A stretch of DNA of 33,262 bases from Rhodobiaceae bacterium (GCA_020637895.1 JACKJP010000012.1:1-33262), one strand, 5' to 3'; numbered from the stretch's first letter, positions 1-9,200 are shown. Program-made: numbers and translations. The notes: generated by a model not told the origin, from the sequence alone.

Positions 1-1
1 G

Positions 2-265
2 CTGGCGTCCGTTCCGGCGCTCGACCTTTCACTGCCGCCAACCGCCATCGGCAAGGATTTCCCTGTCGATGGGCGCATTTTCAGCGTAACGGAACAGGGT
101 ACGGGCTTCGTCTTTTCGCTGGGAGGCGTGATTTCCCTTCGCGCCGGGCTGCGCGAGGGTTTTGAGCTCGGTCTCTTCGGTCTCGTTGCCGGTATCGACC
201 TCATGCGCCCTGCAATCAAACTGCCTGGGCTTGGCCGTATCGGATTTGCCGCGAGCGCAGCTTGA
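2..265 (+). CDS. C-terminal part of an unidentified protein (5' end outside window)
   Basis: One frame is open from the left edge to a TGA at 263-265, giving the last 87 residues of a protein whose start lies outside the window. The visible part has alternating hydrophobic and polar stretches rich in Gly, Leu and Phe (for example TGFVFSLGGVISLRAGLREG) that could be beta strands, and it ends in a small-residue tail (GFAASAA). I do not recognise a family. It runs in the same direction as rpe, with 55 bases between its stop and the rpe start, so the two could be co-transcribed. The opposite strand is also open here, but the reading that ends just before rpe fits the gene layout better. Function unknown. 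Confidence 0.5.
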   Translation: MASVPALDLSLPPTAIGKDFPVDGRIFSVTEQGTGFVFSLGGVISLRAGLREGFELGLFGLVAGIDLMRPAIKLPGLGRIGFAASAA

Positions 266-320
266 TTTTCTTCCATCCTTGGGTCTTTGTGCGGCCATTC
301 TTCATGGAGAACCCGCGCCG

Positions 321-986
321 ATGCCAAAAAAGACGCTGATTTCCCCGTCGATCCTTTCAGCCGACTTCGCCCAGTTGGGAGACGAGGTGCGCGCCGTGAT
401 CGCCGGTGGCGCGGACTGGGTCCATGTCGATGTGATGGACGGCCATTTCGTACCCAACATCACCATCGGCCCGCTGATCGTTGAAGCGCTGCGACCCGTC
501 ACAGACAGGGTGCTCGATGTGCATCTGATGATTCAGCCGGCCGACCCCTATCTTGAGGCGTTCGCCAAAGCTGGGGCTGACATCATTACCGTTCATGCCG
601 AGGCGGGTCCGCACCTTGACCGGTCGCTTCAGGCCATCCGCGCGCTTGGCAAGAAGGCCGGCGTCGCGCTCAATCCGTCGACGCCCGTTGGCGTGATCGA
701 GCATGTGCTGGACCGGCTCGACCTGATCCTCGTGATGAGCGTCAATCCGGGGTTCGGCGGCCAGGCCTTCATCCCGCAGTCGATCGAGAAGATCCGGCTG
801 GTAAAGGCGATGATCGGCGACCGCGACATCCATATCGAAGTCGATGGCGGCATCAGCCCGAAAACGGCCGGCGCCGTCGTCGCCGCAGGGGCAGATGTGC
901 TGGTGGCTGGATCGGCGATTTTCACCGGAACCGATGCAAGCGGCTATGCGGCCCGCATCGAGGCGATCCGCGAAGCCAAAGCCTGA
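321..986 (+). CDS. rpe: Ribulose-phosphate 3-epimerase
   Basis: This cytosolic enzyme interconverts D-ribulose 5-phosphate and D-xylulose 5-phosphate in the pentose phosphate pathway (and the Calvin cycle where present). The 221-residue product is the usual family length and a complete TIM barrel. It shows the N-terminal SPSILSADF motif (residues 8-16), the metal ligands H35 and D37 in HVDVMDGHFVPN, H68 in DVHLM, the VNPGFGGQ loop (141-148), and the second catalytic and ligand aspartate D175 in EVDGGI. The ATG at 321 is chosen because the barrel starts right after it and GGAGA lies 10 bases upstream; the longer frame opening at 162 adds unrelated sequence. The gene faces a small ribbon-helix-helix gene tail-to-tail. 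Confidence 0.97.
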   Translation: MPKKTLISPSILSADFAQLGDEVRAVIAGGADWVHVDVMDGHFVPNITIGPLIVEALRPVTDRVLDVHLMIQPADPYLEAFAKAGADIITVHAEAGPHLDRSLQAIRALGKKAGVALNPSTPVGVIEHVLDRLDLILVMSVNPGFGGQAFIPQSIEKIRLVKAMIGDRDIHIEVDGGISPKTAGAVVAAGADVLVAGSAIFTGTDASGYAARIEAIREAKA

Positions 987-1010
987 CCCGACACGCGCAC
1001 TGCAATTCCT

Positions 1011-1244
1011 CTAACTGTCAGAGGACTCGTCCGCTCCGTCCGGCAAAAGGCCAAAATCCTGCGAGCGCTTGGCGGGATCGGCTTCGAGAACCGCGGCCTG
1101 AAGACCAATCTTCAATAGCCGTCTGATCGCCGCCGCGCGACTCGGCATGCGATGTTTGAAGCGCCAGTCATCGATGACCGACAACTCCGCTTCGTCCAGC
1201 ATGATCTGCAACCGAGTCTCGCGCTGCGTTTGGCTCAATACCAT
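1011..1244 (-). CDS. Small ribbon-helix-helix-like protein
   Basis: A 77-residue protein. After a short polar start comes a stretch that could be the beta strand of a ribbon-helix-helix fold (RLQIMLDEAELSVIDDWRF, about residues 11-29), followed by a helix-turn-helix-like part (SRAAAIRRLLKIGLQ, about 35-49), then an acidic serine-rich tail. This resembles MetJ/Arc-type DNA-binding proteins, which bind operators as dimers, but I cannot name a family member. It is transcribed divergently from the HWE histidine kinase across a 179-base gap that contains a long imperfect stem-loop, so it could act on that region. Regulatory function is inferred from fold resemblance and position only. Confidence 0.7.
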   Translation of the reverse strand: MVLSQTQRETRLQIMLDEAELSVIDDWRFKHRMPSRAAAIRRLLKIGLQAAVLEADPAKRSQDFGLLPDGADESSDS

Positions 1245-1308
1245 CCCCGATCAGGAAACCATCGCGAAAAATATGAGCGCGCCAAAAGACAGTCAATAGC
1301 GTGGATTA

Positions 1309-1362
1309 CTCAATCGCAGCCAAAACATTATCTTGCTCAGCGTTGGCAATTTGCGGATTGAG
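1309..1362. repeat. Imperfect long stem-loop in a divergent promoter region
   Basis: The outer arms are CTCAATC-GCA (1309-1318) and TGCG-GATTGAG (1352-1362), complementary apart from one unpaired base. Inner arms GCCAA (1319-1323) and TTGGC (1343-1347) continue the stem, with four extra bases (AATT) on the right side and a 19-base loop. It lies between the start of the ribbon-helix-helix gene and the start of the kinase gene. It could be an operator or an RNA structure; no T-run follows on either strand, so a terminator is unlikely. Confidence 0.4.
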
Positions 1363-1423
1363 ACTTTAGTCGATCGCGATTAGGTTTAATTCCGCCGGGG
1401 GCGGCACTCTGAGAAAAAAATTG

Positions 1424-2539
1424 ATGCAAGAAGAACTCCCTGTGTCGAAGCAGGATACCCAGCCTCCAACAGGGTACTCATGGTCACACCTGTCGACAAT
1501 AAATTTCCTACGTCTTTTCAATGACTTGCCGACGCCTTACATGGCGCTCGACCGCGAGCTGAAGTTCATTGGCATGAACAAGGCTTACCTGGCTGTCACG
1601 CAGCGGGACCGCAAGGGATTGGCCGGCAAGCATGTCTTCGACGTCTTTCCCGAATCGGGAGAACGACGCCTGGTGTTTCAGGAGGCCTTTCAAAAGGCGC
1701 TCAGCGGTCAGGCAAACGAAGTCATCAGGCAACCGTTTTCCATTCCGCGTCCCGACAGCGAGGGCGGTGGCATGCGGGAGGTCTGGTGGACCTGCTTTCA
1801 CATGCCAATCTACGACTCCGACGGTGATATTTGCGGCGTCGTGCAAAAGGCGGTCGATGTCACCAACGAAATGCGTCTGGACCTCGTCCAGCAATCGCTG
1901 ATGCGCGAATTCGACCATCGCGTGAAAAACATTCTTTCCACGGTCACGGCCATCGCGCGTCGGACGGCGAGTGGCGCGGAATCGCTCGAGCGCTTCGCGG
2001 AGGATTTCCAGGACCGGATCGAGGCGATGGCGAGAACCCACTCCTCGCTCGTCCAGGACGGCTGGAGCGAAGTCGACATATCGGTACTGCTTCGCCAGGA
2101 GCTGGAGCCGTATCGCTCGCCCGACAGAAAGATAGAGTTTGGCGGCCCGCAGGTTTCGGTGAATCGCCGGCACGCCCAGACGCTGGGCATGGCGTTCCAC
2201 GAACTGACGACGAACGCGGCCAAATACGGCGCCCTGTCATCCGATGAAGGCGCACTCAATGTCTCATGGACGATCGATCCTGTCGCCAATGAGGTCGAAC
2301 TCGTCTGGCGCGAAGACGGCATGGAGGATCTGAGCGTTCCGCAGACACAGGGCTTCGGTTCGACGATCATCGACCGCTTGCTGCCGGCTGACATGTCGGC
2401 GGTCGTAAAGCGCGACTTCCTGCCGACGGGCCTGGTGTGCACCATCCGGTTTCAGGCCGATGGCGGCGTGCCAGCTACGGCAAAGCCCATACTGCCGAAC
2501 AATTCCGATCCCGTCGCGAACGGAATCACCGGGGCCTGA
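1424..2539 (+). CDS. PAS-domain HWE-family sensor histidine kinase
   Basis: A cytosolic signalling kinase of 371 residues with no membrane segment. A PAS sensor occupies about residues 28-150 (LFNDLPTPYMALD, then ICGVVQKAVDVT at its end). The phosphoacceptor helix follows with EFDHRVKNILSTVTAIARR, where H165 is the likely phosphorylated histidine. The catalytic domain has the HWE hallmarks: the N-box HELTTNAAKYGALS starting at H259, the WRE motif at 295-297, and the glycine box GFGS at 310-313. ATG 1424 is chosen, with GAGA 10 bases upstream; a TTG three bases earlier is possible. HWE kinases are typical of alphaproteobacteria and often feed PhyR-type general stress or light signalling. No response regulator is adjacent, so the partner is unknown. 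The ligand of the PAS domain cannot be told. Confidence 0.92.
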   Translation: MQEELPVSKQDTQPPTGYSWSHLSTINFLRLFNDLPTPYMALDRELKFIGMNKAYLAVTQRDRKGLAGKHVFDVFPESGERRLVFQEAFQKALSGQANEVIRQPFSIPRPDSEGGGMREVWWTCFHMPIYDSDGDICGVVQKAVDVTNEMRLDLVQQSLMREFDHRVKNILSTVTAIARRTASGAESLERFAEDFQDRIEAMARTHSSLVQDGWSEVDISVLLRQELEPYRSPDRKIEFGGPQVSVNRRHAQTLGMAFHELTTNAAKYGALSSDEGALNVSWTIDPVANEVELVWREDGMEDLSVPQTQGFGSTIIDRLLPADMSAVVKRDFLPTGLVCTIRFQADGGVPATAKPILPNNSDPVANGITGA

Positions 2540-2556
2540 TCACCCGAGCATGGCGG

Positions 2557-3312
2557 CTAGAGGACCGTTCCCTCGATATTGCCGAGCCCCGGAAAGGTTT
2601 CCAGCAACCAGAATGCTGCCGTCTGCATCCCGCCCGTAAGGAAAAGGATCCCGGTCACCACCAGCAGCACGCCCATAACCCTTTCGACCGTGCCGAGATG
2701 GCGGCGGAACCGCGTCATGAAGCGCAGGAACGTGCCGGCGAAGAGCGCTGCCAGCAGAAATGGCACGCCAAGCCCCAGGGAATAGACGGCGAGCAGTCCG
2801 GCGCCGCGCAACAGCGTGTCGGCGCTCGCGGCGACCGAAAGGATTGCAGCCAGCACAGGGCCAATGCAGGGCGTCCAGCCGAAGGCAAAGGCAAGGCCGA
2901 TAAGATAGGCGCCAAGGAAACCCGCGGGCTTGTCGCGAACCTGCACGCGGGCCTCGCGATTGAGCAGCGAAATGCGAAACACACCCAGAAAGTGCAGGCC
3001 CATGACGATGATCAGCACGCCCGCGACGATTGCGAAGATATCGATGTGGCGGGCGAGCAGACGGCCAACGACCGAGGCGCTCGCGCCGAGAGCGACGAAG
3101 ACTGTTGTGAAGCCGGCGACAAATGCCAGCGCGGACCCGATGACCGCCCGTCGCGCAGCTTTCGGATTTTCGCCATCACACGAGGCCAGTTCATCCAGAG
3201 AGACACCGGCGATGAAGCAGAGGTAGGGCGGCACGAGCGGCAGAACGCACGGGCTGACGAAGGAAAGCAGTCCGGCAAGGAAGGCTATGCCCGCGGTCAG
3301 TTCCGATCCCAT
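2557..3312 (-). CDS. CcdA/DsbD-like cytochrome c biogenesis membrane protein
   Basis: An inner-membrane thiol-disulfide transporter that would carry reducing power from cytosolic thioredoxin to the periplasm, where apocytochrome c and other thiol proteins are kept reduced. The 251-residue protein has about six membrane segments and the two conserved cysteines of the family: C22 in SFVSPCVLPLVPP and C149 in FAFGWTPCIGP. The start at 3312 (MGSELTAG) is chosen because the first membrane segment begins right after it; the longer frame to 3408 adds a polar, unlikely N-terminus. It is divergent from a gene for a small cytochrome c, the kind of protein whose maturation needs CcdA, which supports the assignment. 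No thioredoxin-like partner gene is adjacent. Confidence 0.92.
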   Translation of the reverse strand: MGSELTAGIAFLAGLLSFVSPCVLPLVPPYLCFIAGVSLDELASCDGENPKAARRAVIGSALAFVAGFTTVFVALGASASVVGRLLARHIDIFAIVAGVLIIVMGLHFLGVFRISLLNREARVQVRDKPAGFLGAYLIGLAFAFGWTPCIGPVLAAILSVAASADTLLRGAGLLAVYSLGLGVPFLLAALFAGTFLRFMTRFRRHLGTVERVMGVLLVVTGILFLTGGMQTAAFWLLETFPGLGNIEGTVL

Positions 3313-3454
3313 GGATTTACGAGGCCTCTGATCGTGCGAATTCGCGCATGGGCTGTGCGATAGCGCGGTTGAGCGGCCCGGCACAATGGCGCAGTCCGCT
3401 CCGGCCATTCACATCCGTGGCATATCGGCGTGACCGTCCCTCTCCCATGCGGCT

Positions 3455-3473
3455 ATTCGTCACGTAAACGAAT
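3455..3473. repeat. Short inverted repeat upstream of the cytochrome c gene
   Basis: ATTCGT and ACGAAT form perfect 6-base arms separated by 7 bases, about 95 bases upstream of the cytochrome c start, in the divergent region shared with the ccdA-like gene. It might be an operator; six-base arms alone are weak evidence. The remaining bases of 3313-3567 show no other convincing element. Confidence 0.25.
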
Positions 3474-3567
3474 GGACGGGTTTGCCCCGCCAGCGCCGTT
3501 GCAGTAATTCATGACTATCGGGGACATAGCTGAACGTTCGATGAGACGGCCCAAGGAGACCTTACCC

Positions 3568-3951
3568 ATGAAATACGCAGCAGCCATAAGCGCAGCGATA
3601 GTCCTGTTTGCAGCCCCTGCCCTTGCCGATGGCGATGCTGCCAAGGGTGAAAACGTGTTCAAGAAGTGCCGTGCCTGTCACGAAATCGGTGAGGGCGCCA
3701 AGGTCAAAGTCGGGCCTGTACTCAATGGCGTGATCGGCCGCACGGCCGGCACGAGCGAAGGCTTCACCAAATACTCCGACGCGATGAAGGAAGCGGGTGC
3801 AGGCGGACTTGTGTGGAACGAAGAAACGCTCGCCCAGTATCTGGCCGACCCTAAGCAGTTCGTGCCCAAGAACAAAATGGCCTTCGCCGGCCTCAAGAAG
3901 GAAGACGACATCGCCGATGTCATCGCCTATCTGAAGCAGTTCCCCCAGTAG
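3568..3951 (+). CDS. Periplasmic class I cytochrome c
   Basis: A small soluble electron carrier. The 127-residue precursor has a clear signal peptide (MKYAAAISAAIVLFAAPALA) with cleavage expected after A20. The mature part carries one haem-binding CRACH motif (C34, C37, H38), and M104 in the KNKMAFAG segment is the likely sixth haem ligand. The fold and spacing match the cytochrome c2/c550 type, which passes electrons between the bc1 complex and an oxidase or another acceptor. The ATG at 3568 is chosen over the frame opening at 3511 because it starts the signal peptide directly and AAGGAGA lies 8 bases upstream. It is divergent from the CcdA-like gene. The exact redox partner cannot be told. 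Confidence 0.95.
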   Translation: MKYAAAISAAIVLFAAPALADGDAAKGENVFKKCRACHEIGEGAKVKVGPVLNGVIGRTAGTSEGFTKYSDAMKEAGAGGLVWNEETLAQYLADPKQFVPKNKMAFAGLKKEDDIADVIAYLKQFPQ

Positions 3952-3966
3952 GCCTTCGGATTCTCG

Positions 3967-4314
3967 CTAGCGGCGGCGACGCGCCGCCGCGACCGGCACG
4001 GGCACAGGCTGCAAGGCAAGCGGGGCCCGCCGCTGGCGTACGCCACGATTGCCCGCTTGCCCTTCTCCAGGCAGAAGCATGATGGCAGCGCCCATCGCTG
4101 TGCTGGCGAAGGTGATGATAAAGGCAACCGAGAGCATCGCGACCGGCAGCCATGGGTGGGTCGAGCCGGCCGACAGACGTTGCAGCCCCCCGACATCAAA
4201 CCAGTATAGCCCGGCGACAAGGACGAGCGCGGCAGCGGACCCTGCGGCAGCATTTACCGCAAGCAGGCGCATCAGAGGATTGGTTAGCACGAACGTGGCG
4301 TTAAGGCGCGTCAT
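3967..4314 (-). CDS. Small two-TM membrane protein of unknown function
   Basis: A 115-residue protein with two predicted membrane segments, about residues 17-39 (LLAVNAAAGSAAALVLVAGL) and 55-81 (WLPVAMLSVAFIITFASTAM). The tail is Arg-, Pro- and Ala-rich and ends in four arginines, so it is probably cytosolic. I do not recognise the family. The start is supported by an AAGGAAG ribosome-binding site 5 bases upstream. The gene is convergent with the cytochrome c gene, 15 bases away. An inverted repeat, CCATGA-11 bases-TCATGG (4355-4377), lies 41 bases upstream of its start. Confidence 0.72.
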   Translation of the reverse strand: MTRLNATFVLTNPLMRLLAVNAAAGSAAALVLVAGLYWFDVGGLQRLSAGSTHPWLPVAMLSVAFIITFASTAMGAAIMLLPGEGQAGNRGVRQRRAPLALQPVPVPVAAARRRR

Positions 4315-4354
4315 CTGACTTCCTTTCCGCGGCAGCGCAGCCTTTGTCGCTGCC

Positions 4355-4377
4355 CCATGAATTTACCGACATCATGG
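4355..4377. repeat. Inverted repeat upstream of the two-TM protein gene
   Basis: Perfect 6-base arms CCATGA and TCATGG with an 11-base spacer, in the 245-base divergent region between the two-TM gene and padR. It is a possible operator or small hairpin. It shares its 11-base spacer, but not its sequence, with the repeat at 4514-4534. Confidence 0.25.
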
Positions 4378-4492
4378 CTCAATCATCCTTGCCTGGCGAG
4401 TGGCCAATAGTCGCGGTCGCAATGCTCGGGCAGGCGCAGCCTTCGGCAGCCGGCCGCACGACTTTGTTACCTTCCCCAGACGTAAAGCTGTC

Positions 4493-4534
4493 TTGACAGG
4501 ATATGCGCTTTCACATATTGCGGCACGTTATATG
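4493..4534 (+). promoter_or_regulatory. Likely padR-efflux operon promoter with overlapping operator
   Basis: A perfect TTGACA -35 box lies at 4493-4498. An imperfect -10-like CATATT follows 15 bases later, at the left arm of a perfect inverted repeat CATAT-11 bases-ATATG (4514-4534). The region is clearly more AT-rich than its surroundings, and a further ATAT pair straddles a T-run just downstream. PadR proteins commonly bind AT-rich dyads in their own promoters, so autorepression of padR and the downstream efflux genes is the natural reading. This is an inference from sequence; the -10 spacing is short. Confidence 0.45.
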
Positions 4535-4559
4535 CTTTTTTGATATATAGCGGTTAGAA

Positions 4560-5117
4560 ATGAATATATCCACTCTATGCCTCGCGATCCTCAGCTTCGG
4601 CGACGCGACGGGCTACGACATCCGCAAGCTCTCCATGGAAGGAAGCTTCAGCTATTTTGTCGATGCCAGCTATGGCGCCATCTACCCGGCACTTTCGAAG
4701 CTGGCCGATGAATCGCTGGTTACGGTGCGCGACGAAATGCAGCCGGGAAAGCCGGCACGCAAGGTCTATTCGATAACCGACAAGGGCAGACAGGAGCTCG
4801 AACGGTCTCTGAACGAACCGCTCCAGCCCGACAGGATCAAGTCGGAGTTTCTGCTGGCAGCGCTGTGCGCCGAATATATCGATCGTGATCGTATGGCCGA
4901 ACATATCGACCAGCGGATCGAACAGATCCACTCGCAGATCGACGAATTTGAGACCATCGCCGAACAGGATTGCAGCGGCGAGCGCCATGAACCGACGCGC
5001 TGGGCTGTCGATTTTGCCCACGCGATGAACGAAGCAAAACTGGCCTTTCTGACGACCAATCGCGATCGCATCCTTGCATGCGCGCGACCCCGCAGGTCTC
5101 GGGAAGCGGCCGAATAA
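4560..5117 (+). CDS. PadR-family transcriptional regulator
   Basis: A 185-residue regulator with an N-terminal winged helix (about residues 1-85: LCLAILSFGDATGYDIRKL, then YGAIYPALSKLADESLV and the wing ending in YSITDKGRQELE). A C-terminal helical dimerisation part follows (about 100-175), ending in a basic tail. This is the layout of PadR proteins with a Vir-like C-terminus, which usually repress drug or phenolic-stress genes and respond to small ligands. The gene is followed 14 bases later by an adaptor protein and then an RND pump, so it most likely controls that pump and itself. An inverted repeat sits in its promoter (4514-4534). The ribosome-binding site is weak (GGTTAG). Confidence 0.92.
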   Translation: MNISTLCLAILSFGDATGYDIRKLSMEGSFSYFVDASYGAIYPALSKLADESLVTVRDEMQPGKPARKVYSITDKGRQELERSLNEPLQPDRIKSEFLLAALCAEYIDRDRMAEHIDQRIEQIHSQIDEFETIAEQDCSGERHEPTRWAVDFAHAMNEAKLAFLTTNRDRILACARPRRSREAAE

Positions 5118-5131
5118 ACGGCAGGACGGGC

Positions 5132-6217
5132 ATGAAGAAGCGAGTCATCGTAGCCATCGCCATTGTTGTCGCCATCGGACTGTGGATGGCGACCGGAGAT
5201 GTCATCGTCGGCGGTCAGGGCGAGGCAGCCCCGAGTTCGGTTTCGACCGAACAGGCCGACACCGCACCCCCACAGGTCGCAACTCATATGTTCGAGGTCC
5301 GCGACCGCCTGGCGCATGTGACCGCGCGCGGCCGCACCGAAGCGGACCAGCGGGTCGACCTCAGAGCTCAGATCGACGGGCTGATCGAGCAAACGCTCGT
5401 CAACAAGGGCGACGTCGTCGCCAAAGGCGATGTCGTCTGCCGCATTGAAACCGCGGCGCGCAAGGCAACGCTTGCCCAGGCGGAAGCGCAGCTGGCCCAG
5501 ACGACGCTCGATCATGAGGCGGCCGTGAAGCTCAATCAGAAAGGTTACGCCGCCGATACGAAGGTGCGCGCCCTCAAGGCACAGCGCGATGCGGCCGAAG
5601 CTGCCCGCACGGCAGCGCAATGGACACTTGAACGCACCGAAATACGGGCGCCGATAGCCGGGCGGGTTGAATCCCTGCCCGTCGAAATCGGCTCCTATCT
5701 GAAGCCAGGCGATATCTGCGCCACACTTGTGGATGCTGATCCGATGCTGGTGATTGTCAACATTTCAGAACGTCAGATTGGCAATCTCGCCGTTGGCATG
5801 GACGCGGGCGTGCGCACCGTGGATGGCCATGAGGCGACCGGGAAGATCACTTTCATTGCGGGCACAGCCGACGCGCAGACCCGGACCTTCAGGGTCGAGA
5901 TTGCGGTTCCCAATCCGACCGGGACGATCCGCGAGGGCATGACGGCGGAACTTGCCATCGCGCTGGCGCCGGTCAAGGCGCATCTGCTGCCGGCCAGCGT
6001 TCTCGTCCTTGCGGACGACGGCGAGATCGGCGTCCGAACCGTTGGCAGCGACAACAAGGTCGATTTCATGCCTGTCACCATCCTCGGCGATGACGGCGAT
6101 GGCATGTGGGTCGCGGGTCTTCCGGAAACGGTCAACGTGATCGTGACCGGTCAGGAATTCGTCCAGAAGGGCGTCACCGTCACGCCCGTCAATGTTGAGA
6201 CCGGAGCATCCTCATGA
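5132..6217 (+). CDS. RND efflux periplasmic adaptor (membrane fusion protein)
   Basis: The periplasmic adaptor that would join the inner-membrane RND pump to an outer-membrane channel. The 361-residue protein starts with a basic segment and one hydrophobic anchor (residues about 4-20, VIVAIAIVVAIGLWM) without a lipobox. The biotinyl-lipoyl half-motifs follow (DLRAQIDGLIEQTLVNKGDV, later IRAPIAGRVESLPVEIGSYL) on either side of a short coiled-coil hairpin rich in Ala, Gln and Lys, then a beta-barrel part (LVDADPMLVIVNISE) and a membrane-proximal domain. The ATG at 5132 is used because the anchor begins there; the frame opening at 5078 would run into padR. Its stop overlaps the RND permease start by four bases (ATGA), so the two are translationally coupled. 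Confidence 0.93.
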   Translation: MKKRVIVAIAIVVAIGLWMATGDVIVGGQGEAAPSSVSTEQADTAPPQVATHMFEVRDRLAHVTARGRTEADQRVDLRAQIDGLIEQTLVNKGDVVAKGDVVCRIETAARKATLAQAEAQLAQTTLDHEAAVKLNQKGYAADTKVRALKAQRDAAEAARTAAQWTLERTEIRAPIAGRVESLPVEIGSYLKPGDICATLVDADPMLVIVNISERQIGNLAVGMDAGVRTVDGHEATGKITFIAGTADAQTRTFRVEIAVPNPTGTIREGMTAELAIALAPVKAHLLPASVLVLADDGEIGVRTVGSDNKVDFMPVTILGDDGDGMWVAGLPETVNVIVTGQEFVQKGVTVTPVNVETGASS

Positions 6218-9200
6218 TCTCAGGCCTGACAACGATATTGCGCCATCCGCGCTCTGTCCTGACCATGCTGGTGGTGATGCTGGCTGCCGGCATCATCTCC
6301 TACGTGTCGATTCCCAAGGAAGCGCAGCCGGATATCGACGTTCCGGTTTTCTATGTTTCGATCGCCCAGCAGGGCATTTCGCCGGAAGATGCGGAGCGAC
6401 TGTTGGTGCGGCCGATGGAAACGCAGCTGCGTGGGCTGGACGGGCTTAAGGAAATCACCGGCATCGCCAGCGAGGGCCATGCCGGCATCGTCCTTGAATT
6501 CAATATCGATTTCGACAAGGACGCAGCCCTCGCCGATGTTCGTGCCAAGGTCGATCAGGCAAAGGCCGACCTGCCGGACGAAGCACGCGAACCGCAAATC
6601 TTCGAGACGAATTTCTCGCTCGTGCCGACCATCATCGTGACACTGTCGGGCGACGTTCCGGAGCGCACGCTCTACAATCTGTCGAGGCAGCTCAAGGACG
6701 AGATCGAGGCGATTCCGACCGTCCTTGAGGCCAATCTTTCCGGTCACCGCGAGGAACTGCTCGAGGTGGTCATCGATAGCACGCGCCTTGAAACCTACAA
6801 TATCAGCCAGGACGAGCTCTATCGGGCGTTGACCAACAACAACCAGCTGGTTGCCGCCGGCGCGATCGATCTCGGCAAGGGCCGCTTCAACGTCAAGGTG
6901 CCGGGCCTGCTTGAGACCGCTCAGGACGTCTACTCGATCCCGGTCAAGGTATCGGGCGACGGCATCGTGACGCTTGGCGACGTTGCCGATATCCGAAGGA
7001 CGTTCAAGGACCCTGTCCGGTTCACCCACGTCAACGGCTCGCCCGCCATCGCCATCGAAGTGGTCAAGCGCGCCGGCACGAATATCATCGAGAACAACGA
7101 TACCGTCCGCAAGACGGTCGAGCAGTTCACCGCTGACTGGCCGAAGACGGTCAAGGTCGGCTACACGCTCGACCAGTCGACCTTCATCTACGAGGTGCTC
7201 GGCAACCTGGAATCGAGCATCATGACCGCCATCGCACTGGTCATGATCGTTGTGGTCGCCGCGCTATCGTGGCGCTCTGCCCTGCTCGTCGGCTTTTCCA
7301 TCCCGACCTCGTTCATGATCGGCTTCCTGATCCTGGCCGTCGCCGGCATTCCAATGAACATGATGGTGATGTTCGGCCTCGTGCTGACCGTGGGCATGCT
7401 GGTCGACGGCGCAATCGTCATCATCGAGTATGCCGACCGGAAGATGTCCGAAGGTCTGCACCGGCGCGATGCCTATATCCTCGCAGCGCAACGCATGTTC
7501 TGGCCGATCGTCTCATCAACCGCCACGACGCTCGCCGCCTTCCTGCCGATGCTGCTCTGGCCCGGCGTATCGGGCGAGTTCATGAGTTACCTGCCGATCA
7601 TGGTGATCATCGTGCTCAGCGCCTCGCTGCTGACCGCAATGGTGTTCCTGCCGGTGCTGGGCAGCCTGTTCGGCAAGTCTGCGGCCAATGCGGAAGACGC
7701 CGAAGAGGCCCGCAAGCTCGCCGGTTCATCGCGTGTCGATCTGAAGGAAATACGCGGACCGCGCGGCGTGTATGCGCGCACCCTGCGCTGGCTCATCTAT
7801 CGGCCGGGCCTCGTCATGGGCGCGATGGCGGCGGTCGTTTTCGCGACCTTCACCTTCTATGCCGAACACGGGAACGGCGTGGAGTTCTTCGTCGATGAAG
7901 AGCCCGACCAGGCCGTCGTGCTGGTTTCGGCCAGGGGCAATCTGTCGGCGACCGAAATGCGCGACATCGTCGGCAAGGTCGAAGGACAGGTTCTTCAGGT
8001 ATCGGGCATCAAGACCGTCTTCTTCACCTCCGGCCCAAGCACGGGCGGCGTGAAGCTCGGCGACGTGCAGGACAAGCCCGCCGACATGGTCGGCTCGCTT
8101 TCGATCGAACTGGAGAATTATTGCTGCCGCCGGACGGCGAAGGAAATCTTCGCCGAGATCCGTGAACGGACAGCGAATTTCCCCGGCGTGCATGTGGAAG
8201 TACGAAAGATCGAAGGTGGCCCGCCGACCGGCAAGGACGTTCGCCTTCAGATCAACGGACCGAACTATCAGGTCGTGAAACAGGCGACGGCGCTGGTCAG
8301 ACGGCATTTCGACAATGAGGTCGATGGCCTGCGCGATGTTGAAGATTCTCGTCCCCTTCCCGGCATCGAATGGCAGATCGACGTGGATCGCAAGGAAGCT
8401 GGTCGCTTCGGTGCGGATATCGTCACCGTCGGCGGAATGTTCCAGCTTGTCACGGACGGCATTCTGATCGGCAAATACCGGCCTGACGACAGTGAGGACG
8501 AAGTCGATATCCGCGCCCGGCTGCCGCAGAACGAACGCACCCTCGCCAAGCTAGACGAGTTGCGGGTGCGCACGCCCCAGGGCCTCATCCCTGTCGGCAA
8601 TTTCGTCGAGCGCACGGCGCAGCCCAAGGTATCGAGCATCACGCGCCGCAACGGCCAGTTCTCGATGGATGTCAAAGCCAATGTCGCCGATGGCGTCCTT
8701 GCCGACGAAAAGGTCAAGGAGATCGATACCTGGCTGAAATCGCAGGAATGGCCGGACAATATCCAGTTCCGTTTCCGCGGCGCAGACGAGGAGCAGAAGG
8801 AAGCAGGTGCATTCCTCGGCAAGGCCGCATTTGCCGCGCTCTTCCTGATGTTCATCATCCTCGTCACGCAATACAACAGCTTCTACCAGGCCATCCTGAC
8901 ACTCTCGACGGTGGTGCTGGCGATGGTCGGGGTGCTGATCGGCATGATGATCACCGGGCAGACGTTCTCGATCATCATGACGGGCACCGGCATCGTCGCC
9001 CTGGCCGGCATTGTGGTGAACAATGCGATTGTGTTGCTGGATACGTTCAACCGGTTGCGCGAAGACGGACTGGATCCGGTCGAAGCCATCATCCGCACAT
9101 GCATCCAGCGGCTCAGGCCGATCTTCCTGACCACGATCACGACAATCATGGGCCTCGTGCCGATGGCAACCAAGATCGGATTCGACTTCTTCGCGCCGTC

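Noticed and set aside
29..298. An 89-codon minus-strand frame at the left edge
   Set aside because: Its product is highly polar and ordinary-looking for an antisense frame; the plus-strand frame 2-265 fits the gene order better, although neither has family support.
1392..1404. A CCGCC/GGCGG hairpin 20 bases before the kinase start
   Set aside because: Five-base stem with a three-base loop, not distinguishable from chance.
3336..3345. The 10-base palindrome GCGAATTCGC
   Set aside because: Short and isolated; expected by chance in GC-rich DNA.
2437..3363. A 308-codon plus-strand frame opposite the ccdA-like gene
   Set aside because: Its product is low-complexity (Gln, Glu, Arg-rich) with no domain, while the minus strand carries conserved cysteines and membrane segments.
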